Part shown: positions 1 through 8,118 of the stretch, one piece after another
How the letters are laid out: each line of letters opens with the position of its first letter
How positions within the stretch are numbered: position 1 is the first letter of the stretch
Source: JADKIH01 sp964486655
GTDB lineage: Bacteria; Bacteroidota; Bacteroidia; AKYH767-A; 2013-40CM-41-45
Direction: 5' to 3'
NCBI GenBank assembly: GCA_964486655.1
Contig: CAZAON010000057.1
Coordinates: forward strand, 1 to 29,998
Length of the DNA stretch: 29,998 nucleotides
The notes under the pieces: generated by a model
Told to the model about the DNA's origin: nothing
Databases searched by the model: none
What the model saw: only the letters and a program-made list of their open reading frames with translations
Made by a program: the position numbers and the translations under genes

Positions 1-1140
1 GCTGTCGGATCTGAAAAACACCCAGCCTGTTAAAACAATAATGTAGGTAAGAATCATCGACGGCACTTTACCGATTTTCTGTGTAAAATTTAAAAGGAAT
101 AAACGGTCGGCTATTAAGAAAACGCCGTGAAACGCTCCCCAGATAATGAAAGTCCAGGCTGCCCCATGCCAGAGTCCGGATATTAAAAATACAACCCAAA
201 GATTTCTATAGGCCTTCCATTTTTTATCGACCTGATTTCCGCCTAAGGGAATATACAGATAGTCACGCATCCATCTGCCCAGACTTATATGCCAACGTCT
301 CCAGAATTCTGTAATACTCCCTGAAATATAGGGGTTGTCAAAGTTTTCCGGAAACAGCAAACCTAACATTCTGGCCAAACCGATTGCCATGTCGGAATAA
401 CCGGAAAAGTCAAAATATATCTGGAATGAATAGCTTATTATTCCGAGCCACGCTAATGATGTTGTAAGCTGATCAGAAGGTAAGGCGAAAATTATATCAG
501 CCTGCTCACCCAATACGTTTGCAATTAGCACTTTTTTTGATAGGCCGATAACAAACCTGAAAAAACCGGAAAGTTTATTGTCAATTGTTTCCTGATGGGA
601 ACGGTCAATGATTTGGTTTGCAATTTCTTTATATCTGATTATCGGACCTGCAATGAGTTGAGGAAACAGGAGTATATAAACGGCATAATCGGTTATCCGT
701 TTCATCGGCTTATTTACTCCCCGATAAACATCAATTATATAACTTAACTCATGAAATGTAAAGAATGAAATCCCAATCGGCAATGCAATAGATGTCCATT
801 TTAAATTGGTTGCTCCAAGCGAACTTAAAACTTGATTTAAATTTTCAACGAAAAAATTCGCATATTTAAAATAAAGTAAAACGCTTACATTTAGACAAAC
901 CGAAAATACCAGAAGTGTTTTCCTTCGATTCCCTTCAGAATTATAAATGAGATGACTTAAATAGAAATCAACAATTATTGAAAGCAGAATTACAAAAACA
1001 AATTTCGGAGCACCCCAGGCATAGAATAGAATGCTGAAGATTACAATAATTGGATTCTTATAATTTTTACCTGACAAGTAATATACAAGCAGGAAAACTG
1101 GTAGAAAAAGAAAAATAAACAGACTGCTGCTAAATATCAT
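1..1140 (-). CDS. MBOAT family O-acyltransferase (AlgI-like), 3' end beyond window
   Basis: The open frame starts at ATG 1140 and stays open to base 1, giving 380 codons. The C-terminus lies outside the window. The translation is a chain of hydrophobic segments with the MBOAT hallmarks. These are a WRRWHISLGRW block with His284, and a GLWHGAAWTF block with His325, the position of the invariant MBOAT histidine. It reaches a GWVFFRSDS block, which in AlgI-like proteins lies shortly after the active-site region. Family members (AlgI, DltB, PatA types) are integral membrane enzymes that pass acetyl or other acyl groups to extracellular polysaccharides or cell-wall polymers, often with a separate SGNH-type partner. 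None is visible here; it could lie beyond base 1. The downstream-oriented neighbours are two glycosyltransferases, consistent with O-acylation of a surface glycan. The acceptor cannot be told from sequence. Confidence 0.9.
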   Translation of the reverse strand, partial: MIFSSSLFIFLFLPVFLLVYYLSGKNYKNPIIVIFSILFYAWGAPKFVFVILLSIIVDFYLSHLIYNSEGNRRKTLLVFSVCLNVSVLLYFKYANFFVENLNQVLSSLGATNLKWTSIALPIGISFFTFHELSYIIDVYRGVNKPMKRITDYAVYILLFPQLIAGPIIRYKEIANQIIDRSHQETIDNKLSGFFRFVIGLSKKVLIANVLGEQADIIFALPSDQLTTSLAWLGIISYSFQIYFDFSGYSDMAIGLARMLGLLFPENFDNPYISGSITEFWRRWHISLGRWMRDYLYIPLGGNQVDKKWKAYRNLWVVFLISGLWHGAAWTFIIWGAFHGVFLIADRLFLLNFTQKIGKVPSMILTYIIVLTGWVFFRSDS

Positions 1141-1190
1141 ATGTACAGGTTAACCCATAGAATTAATATAGAATTCATTTTATGGAACCA

Positions 1191-2177
1191 CTAATGTATA
1201 TCCTTAATCCAGCCTTCAACTAATGGCATTTCATTTTTGCCAATATAATTCTTTTCAGTCATAGCAATGTAGCAACGGAATAGATTTTCATGGATATTTT
1301 CTATGCCGGATTTTAAATCTAAATTTTCCAGCATCTCACAAATTTTCGCATTGTTCAGATAACCGGGAATCTCTTCTTCGAAATCTTTCAGGAGATTGTG
1401 TTCATTTCTTTCCTGCCACACAGTTGCATTGTGAAATAAAACAGGCCAGCCACAGGTCCATGCTATTCTTTGCGCGATAAAACTTCTCCATATATCAGTC
1501 ATCCGAAACGAACAATAGGAAGGAAGGTAAAGCAAGGGGAAAGCTTCTTTAAACCAGGTAGTATTCTGACTGTTGAAAGGGCACCAGGAATTGATACCTA
1601 ATGCAACAGGGTTTTTCTTAAGAAATGAAACGGGAAGTTTTCGATTCATTCTGTATACGGCATCAACATCGGGATTTTCATCGGCCAAACCTTGTTGAAT
1701 CGGGCAGTAAATGGTTGCGGTATTAAGTGACGATTTAGTATTTTCCGTTAAAATTAATTCGAGTGGAAATCCTCTTGGCCAGATATTATCTTCCGAAAAA
1801 TATTTATAAGCATTTGTCCAGCCATTGTTTTCGACTATTGAAGCGGAAATTTCTTTTTTTCTTGTTAACCAAAATTCACTTCTGGGAAAATTATCATCAT
1901 CCGTTTCAATTATGACATCCTGATTTTTTGATAACAGGTAGCCAATATTTTTACGAGAATAATGTTTCTGAGGAAGTAATTTGACGAGTGTAAAAGGAAG
2001 GCTTAATTGTTCATCTATTGAATAAAAGCGACAACCTTCTATGAAGAAATCGGAAGGTGATTTTGAGTCACCTATTACAATAAATTCAACATTATTTTTA
2101 ATAGCATCAACAGCAATAGATTTCATTACCTCATTAGGCGCCGAAATAGAAGTAATAATAACCGAAGCTTTGGACAT
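1191..2177 (-). CDS. STELLO-type (DUF288) glycosyltransferase family protein
   Basis: This 328-residue protein starts at ATG 2177. It opens with an SVIITSISAPNEVMKS block, then VIGDSKSPSDFF, HYSRKNIGYL, and an acidic ETDDDNFP motif at residues 91-98. The acidic motif probably acts as the metal/nucleotide-sugar DxD site. This order of blocks is what I know from the STELLO/DUF288 family, described in plants as Golgi proteins linked to cellulose synthase assembly and present in scattered bacteria. There is no signal peptide or membrane segment, so it is probably cytoplasmic. It lies 50 bp from the MBOAT gene and 32 bp from a GT2 gene, all on the same strand, so they are likely co-transcribed. 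Function in bacteria is not established. A role in decorating a surface polysaccharide is inferred from context only. Confidence 0.75.
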   Translation of the reverse strand: MSKASVIITSISAPNEVMKSIAVDAIKNNVEFIVIGDSKSPSDFFIEGCRFYSIDEQLSLPFTLVKLLPQKHYSRKNIGYLLSKNQDVIIETDDDNFPRSEFWLTRKKEISASIVENNGWTNAYKYFSEDNIWPRGFPLELILTENTKSSLNTATIYCPIQQGLADENPDVDAVYRMNRKLPVSFLKKNPVALGINSWCPFNSQNTTWFKEAFPLLYLPSYCSFRMTDIWRSFIAQRIAWTCGWPVLFHNATVWQERNEHNLLKDFEEEIPGYLNNAKICEMLENLDLKSGIENIHENLFRCYIAMTEKNYIGKNEMPLVEGWIKDIH

Positions 2178-2209
2178 ATATTAATAAAGCTGTAAAAATA
2201 ACTTTTTAC

Positions 2210-2938
2210 TCATAATGATTCAGCCCTGAAAGTAATTCTACGAACAAAGTAATGTAGTAATGTTCCTACAGAATTAAGAATAGCCTTTTTGGAAACTCTG
2301 GGAGAAGGAGCCTTATAATGGATGGGTATTTCCTTTGATTTATAGTGTCTTAAAAGATAACGGATTTCAGTCTGATAAAAATGCGCTTTTGATTGTAATT
2401 GATAGCTGGTAAAGGCTTCCACAATTTTACGATGAAAGCCCTGATACCCGGAAGTCATATCCTTTAGTTTCGACCCCAGCAAAATGTTCGAAAGCAAGGT
2501 CCCCGCTTTTGAAAGAGCCTGCCGTCTTGGGGGAGAATCGCCCATTGAACCGCCTGAAATAAAACGACTGCCATATACACATTCGTATCCTTCATTCAGA
2601 TACTTTAAGAACTCTCCGAGTGATGCGGGATCGTGAGAGAGACCGGCATCCATTTCTATGATAAACTCGGCATTTGTTTTTAATGCTTCTTTATATCCCC
2701 TGATATATGCGTCTACAACATTCTTATTCTCAGGAGCCCATACAGTGTGAAATTCGGGATCAGACTTGCTAAGTTGCTGACATAATTCTAAAGTGCGATC
2801 CTTTGAGACATTATCAACCACTAAAAAAACCATTCCGGGTGGAAGCAGACTTAATTCTTTCTTCAGAGCATCTATGAACACCTGAAATTCAGCTTCTTCA
2901 TTAGCCATCGGAATTACTAGCGCCCAGGGTTTTGACAT
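2210..2938 (-). CDS. GT2 family glycosyltransferase, DPM1-like
   Basis: This 242-residue GT-A fold enzyme has no transmembrane segments. The N-terminal strand WALVIPMANEE is followed by VVDNVSKDRT, which carries the usual nucleotide-binding Asp (about 42). EMDAGLSHDP (about 95-104) follows as the DxD-like site, then YGSRFISGG (about 122-130), which is characteristic of dolichyl/polyprenyl-phosphate mannose synthases. Members move a sugar from GDP- or UDP-sugar to polyprenyl phosphate or to a growing glycan. The PPRR and SGYQGF blocks also fit the DPM1-like group. The C-terminal hydrophobic anchor found in many bacterial relatives is absent. It sits upstream of the STELLO and MBOAT genes in the same orientation, which suggests a surface glycan assembly operon. 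Sugar specificity cannot be assigned. Confidence 0.85.
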   Translation of the reverse strand: MSKPWALVIPMANEEAEFQVFIDALKKELSLLPPGMVFLVVDNVSKDRTLELCQQLSKSDPEFHTVWAPENKNVVDAYIRGYKEALKTNAEFIIEMDAGLSHDPASLGEFLKYLNEGYECVYGSRFISGGSMGDSPPRRQALSKAGTLLSNILLGSKLKDMTSGYQGFHRKIVEAFTSYQLQSKAHFYQTEIRYLLRHYKSKEIPIHYKAPSPRVSKKAILNSVGTLLHYFVRRITFRAESL

Positions 2939-3017
2939 ATTTTATTTCGAAAAATCGGTCGTAAGGTAATTAAATACACAGAATTTTTTTGAGTATTTAA
3001 GATCGAGAATCTAATAC

Positions 3018-4754
3018 TTATTCCTGCAGGTTTACAAATACTTGATTTTTTAAAGGAATTGCATCAATAAGTTTCTTAGTGTAATTTGATAACGGAGATT
3101 TGTAAAGCGTTTCGGGTTCACCGGTCTCTTCAATTTTTCCCTTGTTCAATACAATCATTCGGTCCGACATAAACTTAACAACGGAAAGGTCATGTGAAAT
3201 GAAAATACATGTGAAGTTGAGCTCGCGTTTTAATTTATTCAAAAGATTAAGTATTTGGGCCTGAACAGAAACATCCAGAGCCGAAACACATTCATCGCAA
3301 ATTAAAAATTCAGGCTCAATTGATAATGCTCTTGCTATATACACCCTTTGTCGCTGCCCTGAGCTTAACTCATGAGGGAAACGGTTGAAATGGTCCGGAC
3401 TTAAATGTACCATTTCCAACAACTCATAAACTCTTTCTTTTCTCTTTCCACTGTGCAAATTATGAACTTCCAGTGGTTCGAGAATCGCATCTCCGGCTTT
3501 CATTCTTGGGTTTAGTGAAGAGTATGGATCCTGAAAAATAATTTGAATGTTCTTTCGCATCTCACGAATTTCTTTTCTGTTAAGGGTTAAAAGATCTTTT
3601 CCCTTAAAAAGAATTTTACCCTCCGAAGGTTCTGTAAGACATATTATGGTTCGGCCCAGAGTTGTCTTGCCACTGCCCGACTCACCTACTAGTCCGAGTG
3701 TTTCTCCCTGATAAACATCAAAAGAAACATCATCAACAGCATTAATGAATTCAATTGTTTTTCCAAAAACACCTTTCGATACCGGAAATTGCACCTTAAT
3801 ATTTTTAACCTGCAGGACAGGAGGGGAGGCGTAAATAATTTTTCGAGATTCAAAAATTTCATGTTCGGGAACAACATTTTCTTTTTGATCAATGGCCGGA
3901 ATAATTTCAACCATTTTACCTTGTTCCTCTTTCATAAAATCATGAATAGTTGGTAAAATTCTGACTCGTTTATTTAGCGGAGGACGACAAGCGATGAGCC
4001 CTTTTGTATAAGGATGTTGCGGGTTCGAGAAAATATCAATTACTGAACCCTCTTCTACAATCCTGCCTTTATACATGACAAGTACGCGATCGGCAATTTC
4101 AGCAACGACACCAAGATCATGCGAGATGAAAAGCATACCCATATTATTTTCTTTCCGCAATGAATCTAATAAAGAAAGTATGGTTGACTGTACAGTCACA
4201 TCAAGTGCGGTAGTAGGTTCATCTGCAATGAGAATTTCGGGATTGCAACTGATCGCCATTGCAATCATGACCCGTTGTTTTTGTCCACCGGATAATTGAT
4301 GCGGATATAAGTCAAACACCTGTTCGGGTTTAGGTAGTTTCGCTTTTTCAAAAAGAGCAATGCTCATTTCACGGGCTTCGAGCCTGTTAACTTTCTTGTG
4401 TGTAAGCAATGCTTCCGCAACCTGGCGGCCACATGTGAGAACAGGATTAAGTGAAGTCATCGGTTCCTGGAAAATCATGGCGATATGCTTGCCACGATAA
4501 TTTCGCATTTCATTTAATGATAAAGAGGAAAGATTTACGGGATTACCATCAGGCTGAGTATATTTTATTTCGCCTTTTAATAACGCGTCCGGGGATAAAA
4601 GCCGGAGAATTGACAGGGCCGTAGCGGTTTTACCGGATCCGGATTCTCCGACTATTCCTACCGTCTCTCCCTTAGTTAAATGAAATGAAATATTATTTAC
4701 TGCAATAACATCATTAAAAGAGATTTGCAGATCTTTAACTTCAAGTGTTTGCAC
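3018..4754 (-). CDS. Fused oligopeptide-type ABC transporter ATP-binding protein (DppD-DppF-like)
   Basis: This 578-residue protein holds two complete nucleotide-binding domains. NBD1 has Walker A GESGSGKT (36-43), signature LSGGQ (154-158) and Walker B ILIADE (174-179). NBD2 has Walker A GESGSGKT (357-364), signature LSSGQ (463-467) and Walker B FLICDE (483-488). HPYTKGLIACRPPL after NBD1 is the oligopeptide/dipeptide ATPase C-terminal motif. The layout equals YejF/GsiA-type fused ATPases that drive peptide or nickel importers. No DppB/C permease or binding protein is nearby, so this is an orphan ATPase gene. The start is GTG at 4752-4754. No in-frame ATG lies just upstream, and the next residues (QTLEVKDLQISF) are the normal NBD beginning. 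A TACATTTA box lies 5 nt upstream, suggesting a leaderless transcript. Confidence 0.92.
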   Translation of the reverse strand: MQTLEVKDLQISFNDVIAVNNISFHLTKGETVGIVGESGSGKTATALSILRLLSPDALLKGEIKYTQPDGNPVNLSSLSLNEMRNYRGKHIAMIFQEPMTSLNPVLTCGRQVAEALLTHKKVNRLEAREMSIALFEKAKLPKPEQVFDLYPHQLSGGQKQRVMIAMAISCNPEILIADEPTTALDVTVQSTILSLLDSLRKENNMGMLFISHDLGVVAEIADRVLVMYKGRIVEEGSVIDIFSNPQHPYTKGLIACRPPLNKRVRILPTIHDFMKEEQGKMVEIIPAIDQKENVVPEHEIFESRKIIYASPPVLQVKNIKVQFPVSKGVFGKTIEFINAVDDVSFDVYQGETLGLVGESGSGKTTLGRTIICLTEPSEGKILFKGKDLLTLNRKEIREMRKNIQIIFQDPYSSLNPRMKAGDAILEPLEVHNLHSGKRKERVYELLEMVHLSPDHFNRFPHELSSGQRQRVYIARALSIEPEFLICDECVSALDVSVQAQILNLLNKLKRELNFTCIFISHDLSVVKFMSDRMIVLNKGKIEETGEPETLYKSPLSNYTKKLIDAIPLKNQVFVNLQE

Positions 4755-4759
4755 AATGG

Positions 4760-4767
4760 TAAATGTA
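4760..4767 (-). promoter_or_regulatory. -7-like box TACATTTA, 5 nt before GTG start
   Basis: The minus strand reads TACATTTA, one base off the Bacteroidota -7 consensus TAnnTTTG, and ends 5 nt before the GTG at 4754. If it is used, transcription would begin at or next to the start codon. No clear -33 TTTG is seen. Confidence 0.35.
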
Positions 4768-4806
4768 TCTGAAAGATTTTGCGAAAGAAAGCTTTTTAAT
4801 AAATTT

Positions 4807-5529
4807 TCATTTTAGTTCTTCCGCGTACTCAATATTAAAATCTTCGATCAACTTTTCACCTCTGAATTTTCTGAGTATCTGAGCAACGGTAAGCACATCT
4901 TTCTGGCAGTATGAGACTATTCTTTCGAGATTCTCTTCTTCCCAGTATACATCACCAACCATACTGCCGTCGATATCATCTTTAGGTGTTGGAATATCAA
5001 AAATTGCGGCGAGAAGATTTAGTGAGGTAAAGGATTTAAAATCGCCGAACTTCCAGAGTTCCATGGTATCAATGTGCTGGATTTCCCAGGGTTTTTTACC
5101 GGCGATCTGTAAAATTTCCGGTAAAGGAAGCTGGTTGATTAACAGGCGCCGGCAGATGTAAGGGAAATCGAATTCTTTTCCGTTATGAGCACATAGCAAT
5201 TTTTCAGGAGTGGCAAACGAGCGGTCAAGCATTAAAGCAAAATCCTTTAGTAATTCTCTTTCATCGTGTCCATAAAATGATTTGATTCGAAATGAATTAC
5301 CGTTTCCAAAATAGCCACAAGAGATACAAATGATTTTACCGAACTCGGCATAAATCCCGGCGCGCTTATAAGATTTTTCGGGAGGCTCTTCTGTATCTTT
5401 ACGAAGTGTGGAATATTTTTTTTCCCAAAGCTCTTTAAAGCGATCAGGTAGCTCATGAAAGTTTCCGAATTGAGGTACAGTTTCAATATCAAGAAAAAGT
5501 ATGTTGCGAAGATTAAGGTTTTGGAGCAT
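4807..5529 (-). CDS. Predicted 3'-5' exonuclease, PolB-like (DEDDy)
   Basis: This 240-residue protein carries the three exonuclease motifs of the DnaQ/DEDDy superfamily. LFLDIETVPQ has Asp14 and Glu16. HNGKEFDFPY has Asp121 as the ExoII acid. YCQKD has Tyr207 and Asp211 as the YxxxD ExoIII motif. Spacing and length match the stand-alone PolB-like exonuclease family (PF10108 type) common in Bacteroidota. That family has only the proofreading-type domain and no polymerase domain. Members are assumed to trim 3' ends of DNA or RNA in the cytoplasm, and the precise substrate is not known. The gene is 52 bp downstream... in transcription terms upstream, of the ABC ATPase start and has its own promoter-like TAACTTTA box 5 nt before its ATG. 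It is probably a monocistronic housekeeping gene. Confidence 0.87.
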   Translation of the reverse strand: MLQNLNLRNILFLDIETVPQFGNFHELPDRFKELWEKKYSTLRKDTEEPPEKSYKRAGIYAEFGKIICISCGYFGNGNSFRIKSFYGHDERELLKDFALMLDRSFATPEKLLCAHNGKEFDFPYICRRLLINQLPLPEILQIAGKKPWEIQHIDTMELWKFGDFKSFTSLNLLAAIFDIPTPKDDIDGSMVGDVYWEEENLERIVSYCQKDVLTVAQILRKFRGEKLIEDFNIEYAEELK

Positions 5530-5534
5530 GGAGA

Positions 5535-5542
5535 TAAAGTTA
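5535..5542 (-). promoter_or_regulatory. -7-like box TAACTTTA, 5 nt before ATG
   Basis: The minus strand reads TAACTTTA (TAnnTTTG with a last-base change), ending 5 nt before the exonuclease ATG at 5529. It is one of several boxes at this same distance. Confidence 0.3.
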
Positions 5543-5591
5543 AATAATTAAAATTTTATGCAAACTTCCTGAGAGAACAAGAGAATTCCAA

Positions 5592-5605
5592 CCGCATAAA
5601 TGCGG
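5592..5605 (-). terminator. Short GC-capped hairpin after the small unknown gene
   Basis: CCGCA and TGCGG form a perfect 5-bp stem around a 4-nt loop (TTTA on the minus strand). The hairpin lies 20 bp past the stop of the 5625-6029 gene and before the exonuclease gene. No long U-run follows, so termination is only a suggestion. Confidence 0.3.
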
Positions 5606-5624
5606 GTTATTTAACACGGATAAT

Positions 5625-6029
5625 TTAACGGATCATCACTCCCTTTTTGTTTAATACAGGGATCATTGTAAAATTTTCTTCAGAAATAGTTTCAGGCAGG
5701 AAAATATATTTCTTGTCATAGATATCCTTCCCTTTATAAAAGCTAACCCAAAACTCATTGCTTAATCCGAACAGATTATCCATTATCGGTTCAATCTTCG
5801 CATAGTCTTTCGAGTCAATATTTCCAATCAGGTGACGAAGTACTGATGTTTTTACATCACGACCCTCAAAACTGCCATAACCCTTTGAGCTCACAAGCAC
5901 ATTGCTTATTTCCTGATCATATAAATTAATAACATAAGCATTCCACACCATTTCCCCTTCATCATTGGGTTCTCTAATGATGGCGACAACTATGTTCTCA
6001 ACTTCTAACTTTGGAATATCTTTCAGCAT
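5625..6029 (-). CDS. Hypothetical protein, 134 aa, not recognised
   Basis: I take the ATG at 6029 rather than the GTG one codon upstream. The product is a soluble, mixed alpha/beta protein of about 134 residues, beginning MLKDIPKLEVENIVVAI. It has no signal peptide, membrane segment or recognisable catalytic motif. The middle reads YVINLYDQEISNVLVSSKGYG, with aromatic/hydrophobic alternation suggesting beta strands, and it ends near IPVLNKKGVMIR. Codon pattern and amino-acid composition look like a real gene, and a good TATATTTG box sits 5 nt upstream. The gap to the next gene on each side is about 95-130 bp, so it is probably transcribed alone. The style resembles small conserved Bacteroidota proteins of unknown function. 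I do not assign a function. Confidence 0.75.
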   Translation of the reverse strand: MLKDIPKLEVENIVVAIIREPNDEGEMVWNAYVINLYDQEISNVLVSSKGYGSFEGRDVKTSVLRHLIGNIDSKDYAKIEPIMDNLFGLSNEFWVSFYKGKDIYDKKYIFLPETISEENFTMIPVLNKKGVMIR

Positions 6030-6034
6030 CACTG

Positions 6035-6042
6035 CAAATATA
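6035..6042 (-). promoter_or_regulatory. -7 box TATATTTG, 5 nt before ATG
   Basis: The minus strand reads TATATTTG, an exact match to TAnnTTTG, ending 5 nt before the ATG at 6029. This would give a leaderless or near-leaderless mRNA. Confidence 0.45.
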
Positions 6043-6162
6043 ATTGAAAAGAATAAGAAAGATTCTCAATTTGGAATAGAAAAAATACCGGATTATCTCT
6101 TCTGTGCCAAAATATAAAAAGTATCTCTTTCCTATTGTTTTACAGGGCGATAAACATTCGAA

Positions 6163-7296
6163 TTAATTCCCAAACACATTCAGTACACCTTTAGTATATG
6201 TTACCATGTCGGAGTATTGGTTTCGTTCATTCTTCTCTCCGCGTTTTTTGCCGAGTCTGACAATAATAATTTTGTCCTGAGGAATCATAATTATGTATTG
6301 GCCCAAAATGCCTCTTGCGTAAATGATTTTTTTTCCGTCAATTTCAGTCAGCCACCATTGCCAGCCATAATAATCAACCGGATTACCGTTTTCATCCGTA
6401 CAATCGACCGGATTAATGGAGTTGATATAATAGTCGGCCGGAATAATCTGATTGCCATTCCACTTTCCGCTGTCAAGCATAAGTTTGCCGATTCTGGCAA
6501 AGTCACGCGCATTCGAATAAAAACAGCAGTAGCTTTTTTCCGTTCCCGTATTGTGATCTAACGACCAATATGCCGCACTCGTCGCGCCAATCGGTTTCCA
6601 CAATTTTTCCGATGCATATTCCGACAAGGTTTTACCCGAAGCCTTCGATATAATCATTCCCAGTATAAGCGTATTGCAGCTCATATAGCTGAATGTTTTC
6701 CCCGGAGTTTCTATGACTTTTAATTCATCCACCTGCTTTGATAAATCAGTTCCGTAATAAGCCTCTGTCGTTTTTGAAAACAGGCTCTGGTATGATTCGT
6801 CCCAATTAAGACCCGAACTCATGCTTAACAGGTGTCTCACTTTTAATTCTGAATTCGGCGCATTGGCAAAAGCGGGAATAAATTTTCCAACAGGATCATC
6901 CACCGATACAAGGTTCTCTTTAACTGCAATTCCCATGAGAACTCCAACAATACTCTTTGATACGGAAAAAGAGTTGCTTAATGAATGATCATTGTAGTTG
7001 TCCCAGTATTGCTCGTAAATTATTGAATCGTTTTTAATAACTAAAAACGCCACAGTTTCATTCTGAATATTCTGATTGTTGGTTTCAGTAGGCAAAAGAA
7101 TTTTATTAAAATTACCCGATACAGGCCAATCGTTAGAAGATGAATTTCGTATTTCTCTTTTTTCGAAAATGTCGAGATCGTCTATACCCGGATAATTATA
7201 TACAAGTGTTTTAAGAATATAACCATTCCCGGTAATCCACAATCCAAGTAAAGCGAGGAGGAGGATACCAATAATTATAGTAAGAACCTTTTTCAT
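6163..7296 (-). CDS. Beta-lactamase-family serine hydrolase, membrane-anchored
   Basis: This 377-residue protein begins with a short basic stretch and a hydrophobic segment (residues about 4-23), a signal anchor or uncleaved signal peptide. The catalytic part is therefore outside the cytoplasm. It has the class C/esterase fold motifs of PF00144. SxxK appears as SVSK at 111-114. The second motif is Tyr204-x-Ser-x-Asn208 within FSYMSCNTL. A late GILGQYIIMIP block takes the place of the KTG/HxG motif. RHLLSMSSGLNWDE (about 154-167) is a further family block. Members include esterases, D-aminopeptidases and penicillin-binding-like enzymes; true beta-lactamase activity should not be assumed. It lies downstream of lipB with a 72-bp gap that contains two hairpins, so it may be a separate transcript. 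Confidence 0.88.
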   Translation of the reverse strand: MKKVLTIIIGILLLALLGLWITGNGYILKTLVYNYPGIDDLDIFEKREIRNSSSNDWPVSGNFNKILLPTETNNQNIQNETVAFLVIKNDSIIYEQYWDNYNDHSLSNSFSVSKSIVGVLMGIAVKENLVSVDDPVGKFIPAFANAPNSELKVRHLLSMSSGLNWDESYQSLFSKTTEAYYGTDLSKQVDELKVIETPGKTFSYMSCNTLILGMIISKASGKTLSEYASEKLWKPIGATSAAYWSLDHNTGTEKSYCCFYSNARDFARIGKLMLDSGKWNGNQIIPADYYINSINPVDCTDENGNPVDYYGWQWWLTEIDGKKIIYARGILGQYIIMIPQDKIIIVRLGKKRGEKNERNQYSDMVTYTKGVLNVFGN

Positions 7297-7326
7297 TTAA
7301 TTAAATGGTCGCTGTATATTTTAATG

Positions 7327-7357
7327 AACCTGAAACAGGTTAACCGGAACAATCCGG
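7327..7357 (-). terminator. Twin hairpins between lipB and the beta-lactamase-family gene
   Basis: Two perfect stems lie side by side just past the lipB stop. CCGGA/TCCGG with a 4-nt loop is at 7344-7357, and AACCTG/CAGGTT with a 3-nt loop is at 7327-7341. An AT-rich stretch follows in the transcription direction, but there is no clean U-run. A terminator or processing site for the lipB transcript is the likely role. Confidence 0.4.
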
Positions 7358-7368
7358 AACTTTAGTCT

Positions 7369-8118
7369 TCATACGAAAGACATCCCGAACAGTTCCGCTA
7401 TTTTATTTTTCAAAATGGCTTTCACATCTTCGATATCGGCTTTTTTACCTAATTCTTTTTCGAGACTGGTAACCGATTTGTCTTTTATTCCGCACGGAAT
7501 AATTTTATCGAAATAGGAGAGATCGGAATTAATATTAAAAGCGAACCCATGCATCGTAATCCAGCGTGAGCACCTTACACCAAGAGCACATATTTTTCTG
7601 GCTTTACTTCCTTTATCGAAGTCAATCCAGACACCGGTGCATCCGGCAATCCTGCCACTTTCAATATTGTAATGCCTCAGAGTAAGAATGACTGCCTCTT
7701 CAAGAAGTCTCAGGTATTTATGAATGTCTGTGAAAAAATAATCGAGATCCAGAATAGGGTAACCTACAATTTGCCCCGGACCATGATACGTAATATCTCC
7801 ACCCCGGTTATTCCGGTAAAAAGTTGCCTGCAGTTCCTGTAATTCTTTTTCAGTCGCGATCAGATTTTTCTCATCACCACTGCGACCTAATGTGTATACA
7901 TGCGGGTGTTCGCAAAAAAGCAGATAATGCTTTTGTTGGCGAATATTTTCAGCCGTTCTGTTAAACAGTTTTGTTGCAACCAGTTCTTCAAACAATTTTT
8001 CCTGATATTCCCAGGCTTCTCCATAATCGATATGGCCAAGGTCACGGAAATGAACTTCGTTTGTCTTTACAATTGTATTGTCAGCAGGTTGCAAATTTGT
8101 GAAATCAGATTTTAGCAA
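7369..8118 (-). CDS. lipB: Octanoyl-[ACP]:protein N-octanoyltransferase (lipoate biosynthesis)
   Basis: LipB transfers octanoate from acyl carrier protein to the lipoyl domains of 2-oxoacid dehydrogenases and the glycine cleavage H protein, the first step of lipoate assembly, in the cytoplasm. The 249-residue product shows GGDITYHGPGQIVGYPI (about 107-123), KICALGVR with catalytic Lys175, TMHGFAFN, and IIPCGI with catalytic Cys209. All are family hallmarks. The start is a TTG at 8118. No ATG exists before residue 189, and the family core (FRDLGHIDYGEAWEYQ) begins near residue 24. AAAAGGA lies 5 nt upstream of this TTG, one of the few Shine-Dalgarno-like sites in the window. The gene overlaps the isomerase stop codon by 14 bp, so translation is probably coupled. 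Confidence 0.95.
   Translation of the reverse strand: MLKSDFTNLQPADNTIVKTNEVHFRDLGHIDYGEAWEYQEKLFEELVATKLFNRTAENIRQQKHYLLFCEHPHVYTLGRSGDEKNLIATEKELQELQATFYRNNRGGDITYHGPGQIVGYPILDLDYFFTDIHKYLRLLEEAVILTLRHYNIESGRIAGCTGVWIDFDKGSKARKICALGVRCSRWITMHGFAFNINSDLSYFDKIIPCGIKDKSVTSLEKELGKKADIEDVKAILKNKIAELFGMSFV

Noticed and set aside
6163..7296. Antibiotic-resistance beta-lactamase
   Set aside because: The SxxK and Tyr motifs place it in the broad PF00144 family, but the third motif and membrane anchor fit esterase/peptidase-like members. Resistance cannot be claimed.
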